Positions 11,601 through 18,718 of a stretch of 59,163 nt of DNA are shown here, piece after piece; the stretch's first letter is position 1; each line of letters starts with the position of its first letter. Source of the DNA: JBGRQA01 sp041725895 (GTDB lineage: Bacteria; Bacteroidota; Bacteroidia; Bacteroidales; Marinifilaceae). The position numbers were made by a program, and so were the translations under genes. The notes beneath the pieces were generated by a model. The model saw only the letters and a program-made list of their open reading frames with translations, was not told where the DNA came from and made no database searches. Location: positions 1-59,163 of the forward strand of contig JBGRQA010000036.1 of NCBI GenBank assembly GCA_041725895.1, in the 5' to 3' direction.

Positions 11601-12358
11601 GAAAATCGGGCAATGGCAAAGGCAAGAACATTCAATGTGCCATCCTCTCCACCGATTTGGGTAAGAAAGGGAAGGAGATCACAGGACCGCAGAAGGCGGC
11701 TCAGGATGTGCGCAAGCTGATTCAGGAGGTACGCAATGCCAATCCGGAAATCCACAAAACCAAGAATCTGGTGAAGAAGGAGATCGAAGACAAGTACGGA
11801 TGGCTGTTCAAGCATCACAAGAAGAGTCTGGAAGTGGAACGTTACAACTTCTTCCTCTACCAGATGGAGCAGATGCGCAAGGCCCGCTTCACCCGTGTGG
11901 ACAATGCCAGGAAAGCGGTGGATCTTTCCATGTTGGATGGCTACCAGCCTTTGGCTAAGAACCATGTCTTCCATCCCTTGCTGGTAACGCCGAATATCAA
12001 TATCGAGTTGAACAACTTCACCGAGACCTATGAGCAATTGATGTGGTTGCCCAACAACCAGGAATTTGCGGAGGAGTTCTTCCAGGATTGCGAGAAACTG
12101 TTCATGGCCAAGGGGTACAGTGAGGAGACCATCATCAACAATATGATTGTGCAACTCCTGCTAATGAACGGATACATTGCAGTGGAAGACCTTTCCCGCG
12201 GTAAGATCACGGAAAAAGCCAACCGGGAAACCATTGCTGCGGCGAAATATGCTGTTATTCGCAAATTTCGGGAGGAAAAGAAGAAAGTGGCTTTAAAGCC
12301 CCAGTCTCCCAAAACTAAGGATAGTGGTAAGAAACCCGGAAAATCTGAGAAGAAGTAA
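5666..12358 (+). CDS. Giant 2230-aa protein: PLP aminotransferase-like plus HPr-kinase-like domains
   Basis: Not assigned to a known pathway. Residues 1 to about 600 are mostly charged and helical and match nothing recognised. Residues about 610-900 look like a fold-type I PLP enzyme: SNPTG near 674, DEAY near 703, a candidate PLP lysine at 747 in STTKNLGA, and an Arg at about 755 in GDRLGAL. About 900-1550 is again helical. Residues about 1560-1860 resemble HPr kinase/PEPCK-like P-loop enzymes: VHG with His1664, Walker A GDSGVGKS at 1684-1691 followed by Glu, and LVAGD with Asp1718 in the place of the HPrK LxADD segment. The tail is lysine-rich. There is no signal peptide or membrane segment, so it is probably cytoplasmic. 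The gene appears richer in G+C and in CTG/AAG/GAG codons than its neighbours, which could mean strong expression. It is monocistronic. The start has no strong Shine-Dalgarno but follows an A-rich stretch usual in this phylum. Confidence 0.85.
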   Translation: MHVSGRPSAELNYEAQIFINLYQSLGERAENFLPDRIFESLTHFVRLCYEESDDPVRQQQEINKKLLDLKEAIPGYVDVSLMIFPHENSKAFEYSAHRGIFVKRMNHFMDIEAVDEKEKQQIRNILNGPDFSVGTPPVSQHLINFQYKILLGDKVRELRKFRDVIGVNGYVEEAQWNYLLDVLDQMVVQSTHYTTKKEKENFLTRTESTVNFKGLNGFIRTLVSGTADTAIKLIREEIFEPTIVRVIDFTTPDEVYEKICEDTTSIFIVKVKNLRRNPLNDFKWFPLLTRIIFVDCSPESIASNTCLVFSFHNEVINTLNKVHTKKLGAPANTQMNLRLILDKVNSRNLEKFRVAAEAKIKDYEEELAKLKSEQLAEPENPDQDIILYKFDEFARQIIIDKYILSKLVAFISFIENIKDGKLHAQTNATLLQEFETRMKDYFYGSSPDIHLATVVEGGGRNQIKTYGEYLLHRKLKGVKKEVTDRCRVILDILPDCYQRTLHNHFHKNFGLNLFLEKYKEHLTKVENEADSKGRFRNLLIDLGIEKKYKEKSEAEQQIIKEFISGLGNLEKTSISDDVQMIIRDLVLNQSQPKPFIFLNQQAAWEYNDLFPIEELDLNSFDIEIELDEQGRIDYERFLTKLQRIKSSFQLFDETGSLWDRFCANSTILINDPSNPTGYTDFNEVALIRFLKFISNTQFTLFLDEAYNDSVKIDDPDEPKWRTISSYIISNIATYPRISMVASLSTTKNLGATGDRLGALATTDAKEELIAFTRKQTDSSNGNSNSLFLLVNILEVAQQAKRIKCQMDEALPKDASRHKVKQKLENFIKAEIQSNVPTTIAGTTGSVQRESLFEGSPLHIFLLDELVSLDKLDVLELPDDFKYKGEAFFSYYKKHIVRELNQFRVNRIYRSESRKRLSLARKVATKIIEEQQLEDIGFLQSQGAYLFNLTLNGYFSYQDLEKFTKKLAEERGIAALPYQMGFVRFSLGDYVEGTEESYKVYASQLENSFRIFIDRWMQFKEWKDQAENKDKHTDEILEQLFASTSSRNFVKQVLIDFEQIRNLSRRINVSLKINDIKTLYHAFPDVCGVSINSIGDSSNAVFEFYENVGECRDLIEFLNSQAFSKVYENLLPQIYKKVTAIKHLDINEVIARYGKPTVLKYVNSKLEFQPDAHLLDEPDEKLIMTEILMELERILFSDSKVKMLVLNANEKDPAGDLAKLGGYNTILRKYIREILLHFNLPFEKELIEPSKEELFQFAIEKLEEISGRKLEEVNYELLIQEQLERFAQEKELNDHPQKDRVLGYLYAALKEFLTEGEERLFAAYLVQEDKALVKNVMDTLNRLIRRLEEHNEADTRLYVENLVPEELKQVLDRVMLRRNYKVEEQTITDEVRKIALFLTGALNRTRRTNYYNKFNHFLIKLLVYEFSRQNSSVNEMIQHGFTLYKDFEMEEKSLYQNNKGQLSWINDLMTKCGVIAAEQPVQTHTRMNTDAKKREYPFHKIDRSDVPVPVSEGQGEQSPREFIKNMSTRPSSDFFTQRMAKFIANMDTDDYRCRIVKGGLVNELYVFQKSYMKYLADNYRLNQPKAISLKEAKNFVPDIVLFLGAPEKVISYPQIGYFDLKGPKGNIKTIVTPLKKSVDYFGDVKKPRLTMLNEKVKEMGGAPVHGSFFIVEGDDGSLFGLMISGDSGVGKSEMLAAMMLKWLKKDLPGVRSIKLVAGDMLHLFPDTEGNLYGVGTEIGDFSRVTDFDPEYIRQYRTLFESSADSNVEDLNSRSTIAGFCDISMPFKVDIMLTAHNYSRNEAGITKYSNVENFMLYRDAHGERKEKATSSDHPHFQRTLLRYTADRNIVEVLDQHGNYLDDVLDWEKDAKTGKWNLASSYKMIEKIDVEEVVNKIFAGKKFKRNGVSFQVENVRFDIIKNRFVVAAKNVDGEEESNFLLDKLFFNEIFNSLASTPGGNPFIHEDGELEIRKNLIHILKGGKSGNGKGKNIQCAILSTDLGKKGKEITGPQKAAQDVRKLIQEVRNANPEIHKTKNLVKKEIEDKYGWLFKHHKKSLEVERYNFFLYQMEQMRKARFTRVDNARKAVDLSMLDGYQPLAKNHVFHPLLVTPNINIELNNFTETYEQLMWLPNNQEFAEEFFQDCEKLFMAKGYSEETIINNMIVQLLLMNGYIAVEDLSRGKITEKANRETIAAAKYAVIRKFREEKKKVALKPQSPKTKDSGKKPGKSEKK

Positions 12359-12381
12359 AATGACGTGAATATTATTTAACT

Positions 12382-12416
12382 CCAAAGCTAATAGGGCGAG
12401 AGCCTTATTAGCTTTG
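12382..12416. terminator. Hairpin between convergent genes
   Basis: CAAAGCTAATA and its complement (one bulge) form a stem-loop between the stop codons of the giant gene and the minus-strand GST-like gene. It could serve both. Neither side has a strong T-run. Confidence 0.6.
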
Positions 12417-12477
12417 AATTATTCTCACTTTCTTCCGGGTTTTAGTGCTAAGTCTGGGTAGTATTTCGTTACTTTTA

Positions 12478-13188
12478 TTAACTACACTCGCAGGCGTAAT
12501 TTAAATTAGTTTCCGTAATGAGTGTGTTTTTAGATAAATGGAGACATTTCCCCAGATAAGTAGATTCATTCAGATAAAACTCAACAAATACCTGGTCAAA
12601 ATCGACAGGCACAGATTTAGTGGGGATACCGGTTTTCATAATGTTTTTTTGCCAAACTTTCAATTTTGGAAAATCTGCAAAAAAGTCATAACCTGTTTTT
12701 TCTTTTACCAGGTAAGCACGATGAAGTATTGGAAGCCATGCTATATCCACGGCAGATAGGGTTTCTCCATTAAAAAACTTAGTGTTTCCCAATTGTTTTT
12801 CGATTGACTCCAGTCCCTCAAAAAAAAGAGTGCCTTTTTCCATCATGGACTTCAAATCACCACTTCTTTGGGTATTGCATTGGTTAATATATTGTTGTGT
12901 GGCTAATTGATTCCATTCTTTGTCATTGTCCTTTTGTTTAGAGTCAAAATCTTGGTACAATGTGTAATAGTAAATTTCGATATAGTCGATAACAGAATCC
13001 AAACCAGAGATGTACTCCCCTGTTTCTGTTTGAATGGCAGGTTCGATTTCAGGAGAAATGTCCGTAAACCATTTTGGGATATTGTTTAAATCCAGGAATT
13101 CTGATTTATACGGTATATTCATTGCCTCCAATAGAGCTGATATTTTTTGATAGCATGGGCAAATTTTGAAACTAATTATTTTTATCAT
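12478..13188 (-). CDS. Glutathione S-transferase family protein
   Basis: A 236-residue soluble protein with a thioredoxin-like N-terminal half (MIKIISFKICPCYQK, with Cys10 and Cys12 where omega/glutaredoxin-like GSTs carry a catalytic Cys). The C-terminal helical half carries the GST-typical segment GETLSAVDIAWLPIL at about 142-156. Omega-like GSTs reduce mixed disulfides, but the reaction here is not shown. Bacteroidota often lack glutathione, so the thiol partner may differ. The C-terminus ends in CECS. It is convergent with the giant gene. The next gene upstream on this strand is 164 bases away. Confidence 0.78.
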   Translation of the reverse strand: MIKIISFKICPCYQKISALLEAMNIPYKSEFLDLNNIPKWFTDISPEIEPAIQTETGEYISGLDSVIDYIEIYYYTLYQDFDSKQKDNDKEWNQLATQQYINQCNTQRSGDLKSMMEKGTLFFEGLESIEKQLGNTKFFNGETLSAVDIAWLPILHRAYLVKEKTGYDFFADFPKLKVWQKNIMKTGIPTKSVPVDFDQVFVEFYLNESTYLGKCLHLSKNTLITETNLNYACECS

Positions 13189-13352
13189 TTTTGTAGTGTT
13201 TAGTAATTATACAATTTATTTCTCTATAAATTGTACTTAGGGATAAATATTACCTTTCTGTTTTAAAGTCTTATGATGTGATGTTTTAATACATTCTGTA
13301 AAAGTGAATCAGTAGGTTTCTTTTTGTCTTCTTTTATTGACTTCGAAATGTT

Positions 13353-14213
13353 CTACTTGTTTTTCATGTATACTTTATTTTTTCTGGCTCCATCAGTGTC
13401 CTCAATGTTCCTCTTTTGAAAAAGATTGGGGTAATGAACCAGTCTGGAATTTAAAAAAGAGTTTTTCCAATCCATGTTCCAAAGGGTAAACAGGAGCGAA
13501 GAAGCTGTTAATAGAGTGAAAATTACTTTCATCCAAAATTCATTTTTCGCCTTGAGGAATCCACTGCCTACATAACTTCCAGTCAGAACAATAATGATCA
13601 ATAGAAGAATCGTTACTATCTCTAATGAAAAATTAGAATCAACAGCCAATGCAGTTCCCACCAAACCGACGGAAACAGTCAGTAAATTCTGAAAATGCAG
13701 ATAGGGTATAAATTCAGACATTTTCAGCTTCAACAAATTGGAAAGAAATGGAACCAACAGCAAGGAGGGAGATAGCCCAACGTATCCGCTGATTCCTGAA
13801 GCAAAAAAACTGAAAATCACGCTAAAGCCTCCTGTTTTAAAGAACCTGGATCTTTTTGCTGATGAAGCTGGAGGAGTCCAAAGTAGGAGAAGAGAAACAA
13901 TTCCTATAAAGAGAAAAAGAATTGCATAAAGTAGACCATTTGCTTTGGAACCAGTGAAACCGATCAGCAGATAGGCGCTCAAAGAGGGCAAAAGAAATTG
14001 AGTAATCATAGATTTCCTGGTCTTCTTAAAGGCTTTGGGCAGGTGAGGCAATGAAGTTGCAATGATCAAAAGAAAGGATAATATCCTTGTTTCAGTAGAA
14101 AATCCAATTTCATTAATCAAAATTGTTAGGTAAAGTAAACCTCCTCCTCTACCGGTAAGAGATGCTAAGAAAGCGATTGTAAAGAAGATAATTCCAATCT
14201 CAAAGTAAGTCAT
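13353..14213 (-). CDS. Sulfite exporter TauE/SafE family permease
   Basis: A 286-residue integral membrane protein with about eight hydrophobic helices. It has the N-terminal TauE/SafE pattern (AFLASLTGRGGGLLYLTIL) and its repeat in the second half (ASGISGYVGLSPSLLLVPFL). Family members move sulfite, sulfoacetate, taurine products or other organosulfur anions. The substrate is not shown here. It lies on the same strand as the Cys-Cys peptide and the ArsP-like permease, 276 bases downstream of the peptide, and may belong to the same thiol/metal response. The C-terminal 40 residues are hydrophilic and basic. Confidence 0.85.
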   Translation of the reverse strand: MTYFEIGIIFFTIAFLASLTGRGGGLLYLTILINEIGFSTETRILSFLLIIATSLPHLPKAFKKTRKSMITQFLLPSLSAYLLIGFTGSKANGLLYAILFLFIGIVSLLLLWTPPASSAKRSRFFKTGGFSVIFSFFASGISGYVGLSPSLLLVPFLSNLLKLKMSEFIPYLHFQNLLTVSVGLVGTALAVDSNFSLEIVTILLLIIIVLTGSYVGSGFLKAKNEFWMKVIFTLLTASSLLFTLWNMDWKNSFLNSRLVHYPNLFQKRNIEDTDGARKNKVYMKNK

Positions 14214-14284
14214 TCTCCTGGAGCAAAATGAGAAATTAATAAAGCTTAAATCTTTTTCATATTCGTAAGCCAGGTGTATCTATA

Positions 14285-14376
14285 AAAGAAGGAAACGATC
14301 TGTTGAATTATAAGTTCCGGTTGAATATCAAAAAGATATTATTCCCTTACAATTGCAAAGATCGTTTCTCTTCTTA
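14285..14376. repeat. Long imperfect hairpin, about 90 bases
   Basis: AGAAGGAAACGATCT at the left pairs with AGATCGTTTCTCTTCT at the right. The pairing continues inward (TTGAATTATAAG with CTTACAATTGCAA) to a central AATATC-AAAAA-GATATT hairpin. The whole forms one long rod-like structure between the TauE gene and the Cys-Cys peptide gene. It could be a structured RNA, an mRNA stabiliser or processing site, or a small MITE relic. Confidence 0.6.
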
Positions 14377-14489
14377 AGGTTAATAACCCCTGTTTATCTT
14401 GGTCCTATGGTAAGGCCATGGTGTATAGGTGTGTTTGTTTTTTCATGTCTGATATACATTGTAAACCTATACGTTTTTAGAATGTTAGC

Positions 14490-14657
14490 TTAATTTCCAC
14501 AACAGGAATCATCCTTTTTAGTTGTTTCCTTTTCTTCTTTCACTTCTTCGATTTTTACATCACAACAGCTGTTTTTCTTGTTGTTTTCTTCTTTAATCTC
14601 TTCAAATTGAACATTACAACAACTTGATTCTTTCTTTGATTTTCCAAATAATCCCAT
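14490..14657 (-). CDS. Small Cys-Cys repeat peptide, 55 aa
   Basis: A short gene 34 bases after the permease stop on the same strand. It encodes 55 residues beginning MGLFGKSKKESSCC. It has three evenly spaced CC pairs (SSCCN, NSCCD, DSCCG) separated by charged Glu/Lys-rich linkers of the form FEEIKEE / IEEVKEE, so it is an internal repeat. There is no signal peptide. Paired cysteines on a charged scaffold suggest binding of a soft metal or metalloid such as arsenic, copper or mercury, possibly delivering it to the permease. That role is an inference from position and composition. No known family is recognised. Confidence 0.7.
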   Translation of the reverse strand: MGLFGKSKKESSCCNVQFEEIKEENNKKNSCCDVKIEEVKEEKETTKKDDSCCGN

Positions 14658-14691
14658 TTTCTTAAAATTTAAAAGTATTAATAAATAAAAT

Positions 14692-15672
14692 CTACATTAG
14701 TATGTTGAAGGCATAGCCAGTGATTACAGCAACCAGGAAGATGACACCGATAAAAGAGATCAGTAGCTTTTTCTTGAATATTTTAGCTAACATCGTCATT
14801 TCAGGGATTGCCATACCAGCTCCTCCAATGATCAGAGCAATAGCAGTTCCCATTCCGACCCCTTTGGAGATTAGAGACATTGCAATTGGAATTGCTGTTT
14901 CAGCTCGAATGTACAAGGGGATACCTATAATGGATGCCATGGGTACTGCAAAAATGTTTTCTTTCCCTGCATATTTTGCAATGGTTTCCCCTTCCGGCAA
15001 GTAGCCATAGATGGCTGCTCCAACAGCAACACCCGCAAACAGATAGGGTAGAATGGGCCGAAGTGAATCCCATCCGGCTTTCAGAGAGAGCCCAATCTTT
15101 TGGCCCACTGACAGGGAGCGTCGGGAATCAATTCCATCCATAACCGAATGTGCACCTCCTGATACTTTAACTGATTTTACATGTTGATGAAATCCAAGTT
15201 TTTCCAGTGCAAAACCAAAGAAAACGGCCAGGGTGAACGACAAGGCAAAATAAATGGCGGCATTGGTTACACCTACCGTTGCAGCTAACATTGCTACGAT
15301 AATCGGATTAAGCAGAGGGGAGGAGATCAAAAATGACATTACCGAACCAAATGGTACTTTTGCATTTAGAAATCCAACGGTCATTGGAATTGTAGAGCAG
15401 GCACAAAAGGGCGTTACGGCTCCAAATGTTGCTGCAGCAATATTGCCAATGATGCCTTTCCCTGCAAATAGTTTTTGCAATTTATTTTGATTGACATGCA
15501 TCATGATGAACTCGATGATGGCAGTAATTGCAATAAACAGGATAAACAACTCAAGCGTAATGAAAATAAAATTTCCTAAGGTTTTTGTTAGGTTATCGTA
15601 AAATGGTGTTGGGTGTACTCCCATTGATTGATAGAATAAGTTTCGAATGGAGAGTATTAAACTTTCTTGCAT
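14692..15672 (-). CDS. ArsP/YraQ-like permease (DUF318)
   Basis: A 326-residue membrane protein of the permease family that includes ArsP (methylarsenite efflux) and YraQ. The hallmark is TPFCACSTIPMTVGF at about residues 86-100, followed by a helix beginning SSPLLNPIIV. A second-half motif GIPLYIRAETAIPIA follows at about 251-265. About eight transmembrane helices are visible, with a charged cytoplasmic loop near 165-200. It is sandwiched between two tiny genes encoding CC-containing peptides and lies downstream of a SigZ-like sigma gene, which suggests metal/metalloid or thiol export. The substrate is not proven. Confidence 0.88.
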   Translation of the reverse strand: MQESLILSIRNLFYQSMGVHPTPFYDNLTKTLGNFIFITLELFILFIAITAIIEFIMMHVNQNKLQKLFAGKGIIGNIAAATFGAVTPFCACSTIPMTVGFLNAKVPFGSVMSFLISSPLLNPIIVAMLAATVGVTNAAIYFALSFTLAVFFGFALEKLGFHQHVKSVKVSGGAHSVMDGIDSRRSLSVGQKIGLSLKAGWDSLRPILPYLFAGVAVGAAIYGYLPEGETIAKYAGKENIFAVPMASIIGIPLYIRAETAIPIAMSLISKGVGMGTAIALIIGGAGMAIPEMTMLAKIFKKKLLISFIGVIFLVAVITGYAFNILM

Positions 15673-15732
15673 GATTTTTATTTCTTTTGTTTATAATTTT
15701 GTTAAGTGATAGATAGGGAAGAAGATCTTCTA

Positions 15733-15819
15733 TTAGCCAGGACAACAAGAAGTTTTTGTTTGCTTACCATTTTTTCCAAATACCGTATTCCACCGGAATT
15801 TAGTTGCATTGTTTTTCAT
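15733..15819 (-). CDS. Tiny leader-like peptide ending in SCCPG, 28 aa
   Basis: A 28-codon frame starting MKNNATKFRWNTVFGK and ending TSCCPG-stop, 60 bases upstream of the permease and on the same strand. The start is preceded by an A/T-rich stretch. The terminal CC pair echoes the three CC pairs of the peptide on the other side of the permease, which is the main reason to believe it is translated. It could be a metal-binding peptide or a sensing leader. No family is recognised. Confidence 0.55.
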   Translation of the reverse strand: MKNNATKFRWNTVFGKNGKQTKTSCCPG

Positions 15820-16254
15820 GTTTAAAAAAATTAACTCTTAAATGATTTTGTTTTCGCAATGGAGGCGGGAAGAGGGGCTGAAAGATGCAAAATGGGCGAA
15901 CTTTTTTTCAAAAAAAAACACATTGTGTTGCTATGTGCTTGTAGTTTAAGCGTGTGGAGTCGGTGTCTTTTTGTTTGGTGCGGGGAGGTAAAAGGGGAAA
16001 GAGTAGTGGTTTTGGCTGGAATAAATGAATGGGAAAGGATTGGTTGGGGATGATTTTACCGGATAATTGAAAAGATGTAATCTTTCGAATCCAATTCCAT
16101 GTTCTATATTGAAAATTGCATTTTTCTCCGTTTGAGAAAGAAGACTGTAAAATCCTTTTTGAACCGACGAAGGGAATTGTAATTGTACCCGGAAGAATGC
16201 CAGATGAACCTGGAAACACTAAATAAGGGCATTAAGACTTTTTAAAGTGTAGCC
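15820..16254. other. 435-base spacer, no convincing gene
   Basis: The stretch between the tiny peptide and the SigZ-like gene. Short open frames exist on both strands but have implausible composition. The part next to 15820 should carry the promoter of the peptide-permease unit. Confidence 0.45.
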
Positions 16255-16815
16255 TTATTTTCTTTTCTCCAAAAGTGGGGTACAATGATCCTTGATTTCG
16301 CAGGAAATAATGTTACCCTGGGCATCGAATTCAATGTCGCAGCATTCAAAAAATTGATCCCGTAATTTTTTACGAGCCCTTTGAATTCGTGATTTGGCAC
16401 CGGGGAGACTGATGTCCAGTTTTTTTGCGATTTCTTTTTGGGGAATGCCTTCAATATCGCTCCATATCAAGGGGAGGGCATACTCTTCGGGCAGAAGAGC
16501 GATCAAGTCTGCTACATCGTCAGATAGGATCTGTTGAAAGTCAGCTGAGTTCAGGTGATTCAGGTTAATGTAATCTTCTGCCTGGAAGGGTTTGTTTTGC
16601 TGTCGGAAGTAATCGGCAATGGTGTTTCGTGCAACCTGAAACAGCCAGCTCTTCAGATTTTTAATCTCCTTGTCGCTGATGCAGGATTCCATGGTTTTCA
16701 GGAAAATTTCCTGTAAAAGATCATCTGCAGTGGAAGCGTCCCTGATCTGCTGGCGGATAAAGGCCAGTAAATGGGTACTGTATCTTCTGTATATGTTATG
16801 GATATCGCATTGCAT
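16255..16815 (-). CDS. sigZ: RNA polymerase sigma factor, SigZ-like
   Basis: A short ECF-type sigma factor of about 186 residues. Region 2 is visible (LLAFIRQQIRD, DDLLQEIFLK, LKSWLFQVARNTIADYFR). Region 4 is also visible (LLPEEYALPLIWSDIEGIPQKEIAKKLDISLPGAKSRIQRARKKL). SigZ members end with a Cys-containing tail, and here it reads FFECCDIEFDAQGNIISCEIKDHC, a possible metal or redox sensing tail. The ATG at 16815 was preferred over one 12 codons upstream because AAGGTAG lies at good distance before it and region 2 follows directly. No anti-sigma gene is adjacent. It precedes the CC peptide and permease genes on the same strand. Confidence 0.85.
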   Translation of the reverse strand: MQCDIHNIYRRYSTHLLAFIRQQIRDASTADDLLQEIFLKTMESCISDKEIKNLKSWLFQVARNTIADYFRQQNKPFQAEDYINLNHLNSADFQQILSDDVADLIALLPEEYALPLIWSDIEGIPQKEIAKKLDISLPGAKSRIQRARKKLRDQFFECCDIEFDAQGNIISCEIKDHCTPLLEKRK

Positions 16816-16998
16816 GAATTCTACCTTTTGTTTGTGTTGGCAAATTAACAAAAATAGCCTTGTAATTCAAAGTTTTTAGTCCCCTGAGGATTCGAGTTTG
16901 TTTGAATTAAGAAACTTTGGAGCTGTTTTCTGCATCTTTTGATTCCTGGCTTCGACTAAAGAAATGAACAATAGAACCACTATTAATAGGTGTAGAAT

Positions 16999-18180
16999 AT
17001 GCAAAGAGAAGAATTTGAGAGAATTGTGGGTCGAAAAGATCTTCCCTCCTACAAATGGAATCCTGTTCAATTGGATTCAAAATTGAAACCGGATTTGCTT
17101 AGTTTTTCAGTCGCTGATATGGAATATCCAATTCCTGATTTTATCCAACGTGCAATGGATAGCGTTACAAATCATGGTGTACTGGGGTATGAATATTTCT
17201 CAGACGAATTAAGGGAAGCTGTTGGCGACTGGTTTTATGAGCAAAAGGGAGTGAAGCTTTTCAACAATCAGATCAGTTTTGGTCCCAATCTACTAAACTC
17301 TCTGGTTCTTTTGCTGGAAGTGCTTACGGAACCGGGAGAGGGAGTGATTATTCAAACTCCGGTATATTATCCTTATCGCAATGTGATACGATCATTGGGG
17401 TTGGAAGTGGTAGAGAACAAATTGCTTCGCGAAGGGGATAAATACCAGATTGATTTTGATGATTTGAGGCAGAAGGCCTCCAGGCAAGAAGTGAAAGTGT
17501 TGTTAATATCTAATCCACACAATCCCATTGGAAGGGTGTGGACAAAAAAAGAACTGGAGGAAATTGTTGAAATTTGTTCGAGAAATGGCATATACCTTAT
17601 TTCAGACGAAATATTCTCAGACATTGTGTTTGGTCCCACTCCTTTTTATTCCAGTGCCAACATAATTGGGCCTGAGTTTCAGGATATCGTTACCTTATAC
17701 AGTGCAGGCAAAAGCTTTAACCTTTCCGGAAATACTCACGGGATCACTATTTTTCATGATGAGCTTCTCAAAAAAATGTATGAAGACTTATTGAACAAGT
17801 TTCACCTTGGACGGCCCAATGTTTATGCACAGGAGGCAATGTTGGCCGCCTTTCAGTACGGGAAACTCTGGCTCGGTAATTTGTTGGAATACCTTCAGGG
17901 AAATGTCGAATTTATATCAGATTATTTAAGGAAAAACAATCTTCCGATAGGATTTACCCCTCCACAGGGAGGCTATTTGGCTTGGTTGGATTTTTCCCAT
18001 TGGGGGTTCAAGGGCAAGCAACTGGAAACATTACTTCACGATCATTCACTTCTAATGGAAGCGGGCAGGCTTTTTTCTTTTGATTATGCCGATCATGCCA
18101 GGTTGAATTTTGCATGCTCTCAGGCAATGCTGAAACAGGGATTGGACCGTTTGAAGAACATTTTGGATACGAATAAATAA
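16999..18180 (+). CDS. MalY/PatB-type PLP C-S lyase (cystathionine beta-lyase)
   Basis: A 393-residue fold-type I PLP enzyme of the MalY/PatB group, which cleaves cystathionine or cysteine conjugates to homocysteine or thiol, pyruvate and ammonia. Signatures are FSVADMEYPIPDFI near 36-49, SNPHNPIGRVW at 171-181, SDEIFSDIVF at 202-211 and the PLP lysine Lys238 in SAGKSFNLSG. The length is typical. It is followed after 14 bases by a rhodanese gene and then a terminator, so the two form an operon that would release and handle sulfur. It starts 183 bases from the divergent SigZ gene. Confidence 0.92.
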   Translation: MQREEFERIVGRKDLPSYKWNPVQLDSKLKPDLLSFSVADMEYPIPDFIQRAMDSVTNHGVLGYEYFSDELREAVGDWFYEQKGVKLFNNQISFGPNLLNSLVLLLEVLTEPGEGVIIQTPVYYPYRNVIRSLGLEVVENKLLREGDKYQIDFDDLRQKASRQEVKVLLISNPHNPIGRVWTKKELEEIVEICSRNGIYLISDEIFSDIVFGPTPFYSSANIIGPEFQDIVTLYSAGKSFNLSGNTHGITIFHDELLKKMYEDLLNKFHLGRPNVYAQEAMLAAFQYGKLWLGNLLEYLQGNVEFISDYLRKNNLPIGFTPPQGGYLAWLDFSHWGFKGKQLETLLHDHSLLMEAGRLFSFDYADHARLNFACSQAMLKQGLDRLKNILDTNK

Positions 18181-18194
18181 AGGAATATAGGATT

Positions 18195-18566
18195 ATGAAT
18201 AAGGAAAAATCAAAACAAGAAAGCTTACATCCTTTTTTCCAGGATATTGATTGCAGTGAGGCCAGAGAAATAATAAAGGAGATGGAGGGCAATGATGCAT
18301 TTCATATTATTGATACCCGCAGTTCGGCAATGTATAAAGTGGGGCATCTAAAAATGGCAATATTGCTGGATGCTTTCAAATTCGATTTTAAGAAATTATT
18401 GTCGAAGTTCCCCAAAGATCATTTGTTCTTAGTGTATTGTACGGCTGGTATCAGAAGCAGGCTTGCGGTAAATATTATGAAGCAATTCGGATTTCAATAC
18501 ATTTATCATTTAAAGCAGGGATTGGAAGGGTGCAATCTAAAAGGTGGCGAACTTATCAGAGGGTGA
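18195..18566 (+). CDS. Rhodanese-like sulfurtransferase
   Basis: A 123-residue single-domain rhodanese. It has the DTRSSAMYKVGHLKMA segment (canonical D-R...F..GHI..A) and the active-site loop Cys82-Thr-Ala-Gly-Ile-Arg, which matches the six-residue loop of thiosulfate/polysulfide sulfurtransferases. There is no signal peptide, so it is cytoplasmic. It is coupled to the MalY-type lyase and probably takes sulfane sulfur or relays it. Confidence 0.9.
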   Translation: MNKEKSKQESLHPFFQDIDCSEAREIIKEMEGNDAFHIIDTRSSAMYKVGHLKMAILLDAFKFDFKKLLSKFPKDHLFLVYCTAGIRSRLAVNIMKQFGFQYIYHLKQGLEGCNLKGGELIRG

Positions 18567-18576
18567 GATTTAAAGA

Positions 18577-18615
18577 AACATCCACAATCAAAGGATCGAT
18601 TGTGGATGTTTTTTG
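18577..18615 (+). terminator. Intrinsic terminator of the lyase-rhodanese operon
   Basis: A perfect 13-bp stem (AACATCCACAATC and its complement) around an 8-base loop, ending in a T-run, just after the rhodanese stop. Confidence 0.93.
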
Positions 18616-18718
18616 TTGCTTGCACTAGCTCTTCCATGGTCGAACACAACAGTAACATGTTGAAGAAGATTCGGCCCGGGTTGATTAGAAATAATGCTAG
18701 ATATTGGGAGGGGGTAAA

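Noticed and set aside
10241..12154. A 637-codon open frame antisense to the giant gene
   Set aside because: It lies wholly opposite a gene with strong codon bias and recognisable domains. Its translation is a low-complexity His/Leu/Gln mixture, an expected shadow of GAG/AAG/CTG-rich coding.
15859..16053. A 64-codon frame beside the sigma gene
   Set aside because: Its composition is unlike a protein (Trp, Cys and Gly runs), it overlaps a competing minus-strand frame and it has no context.
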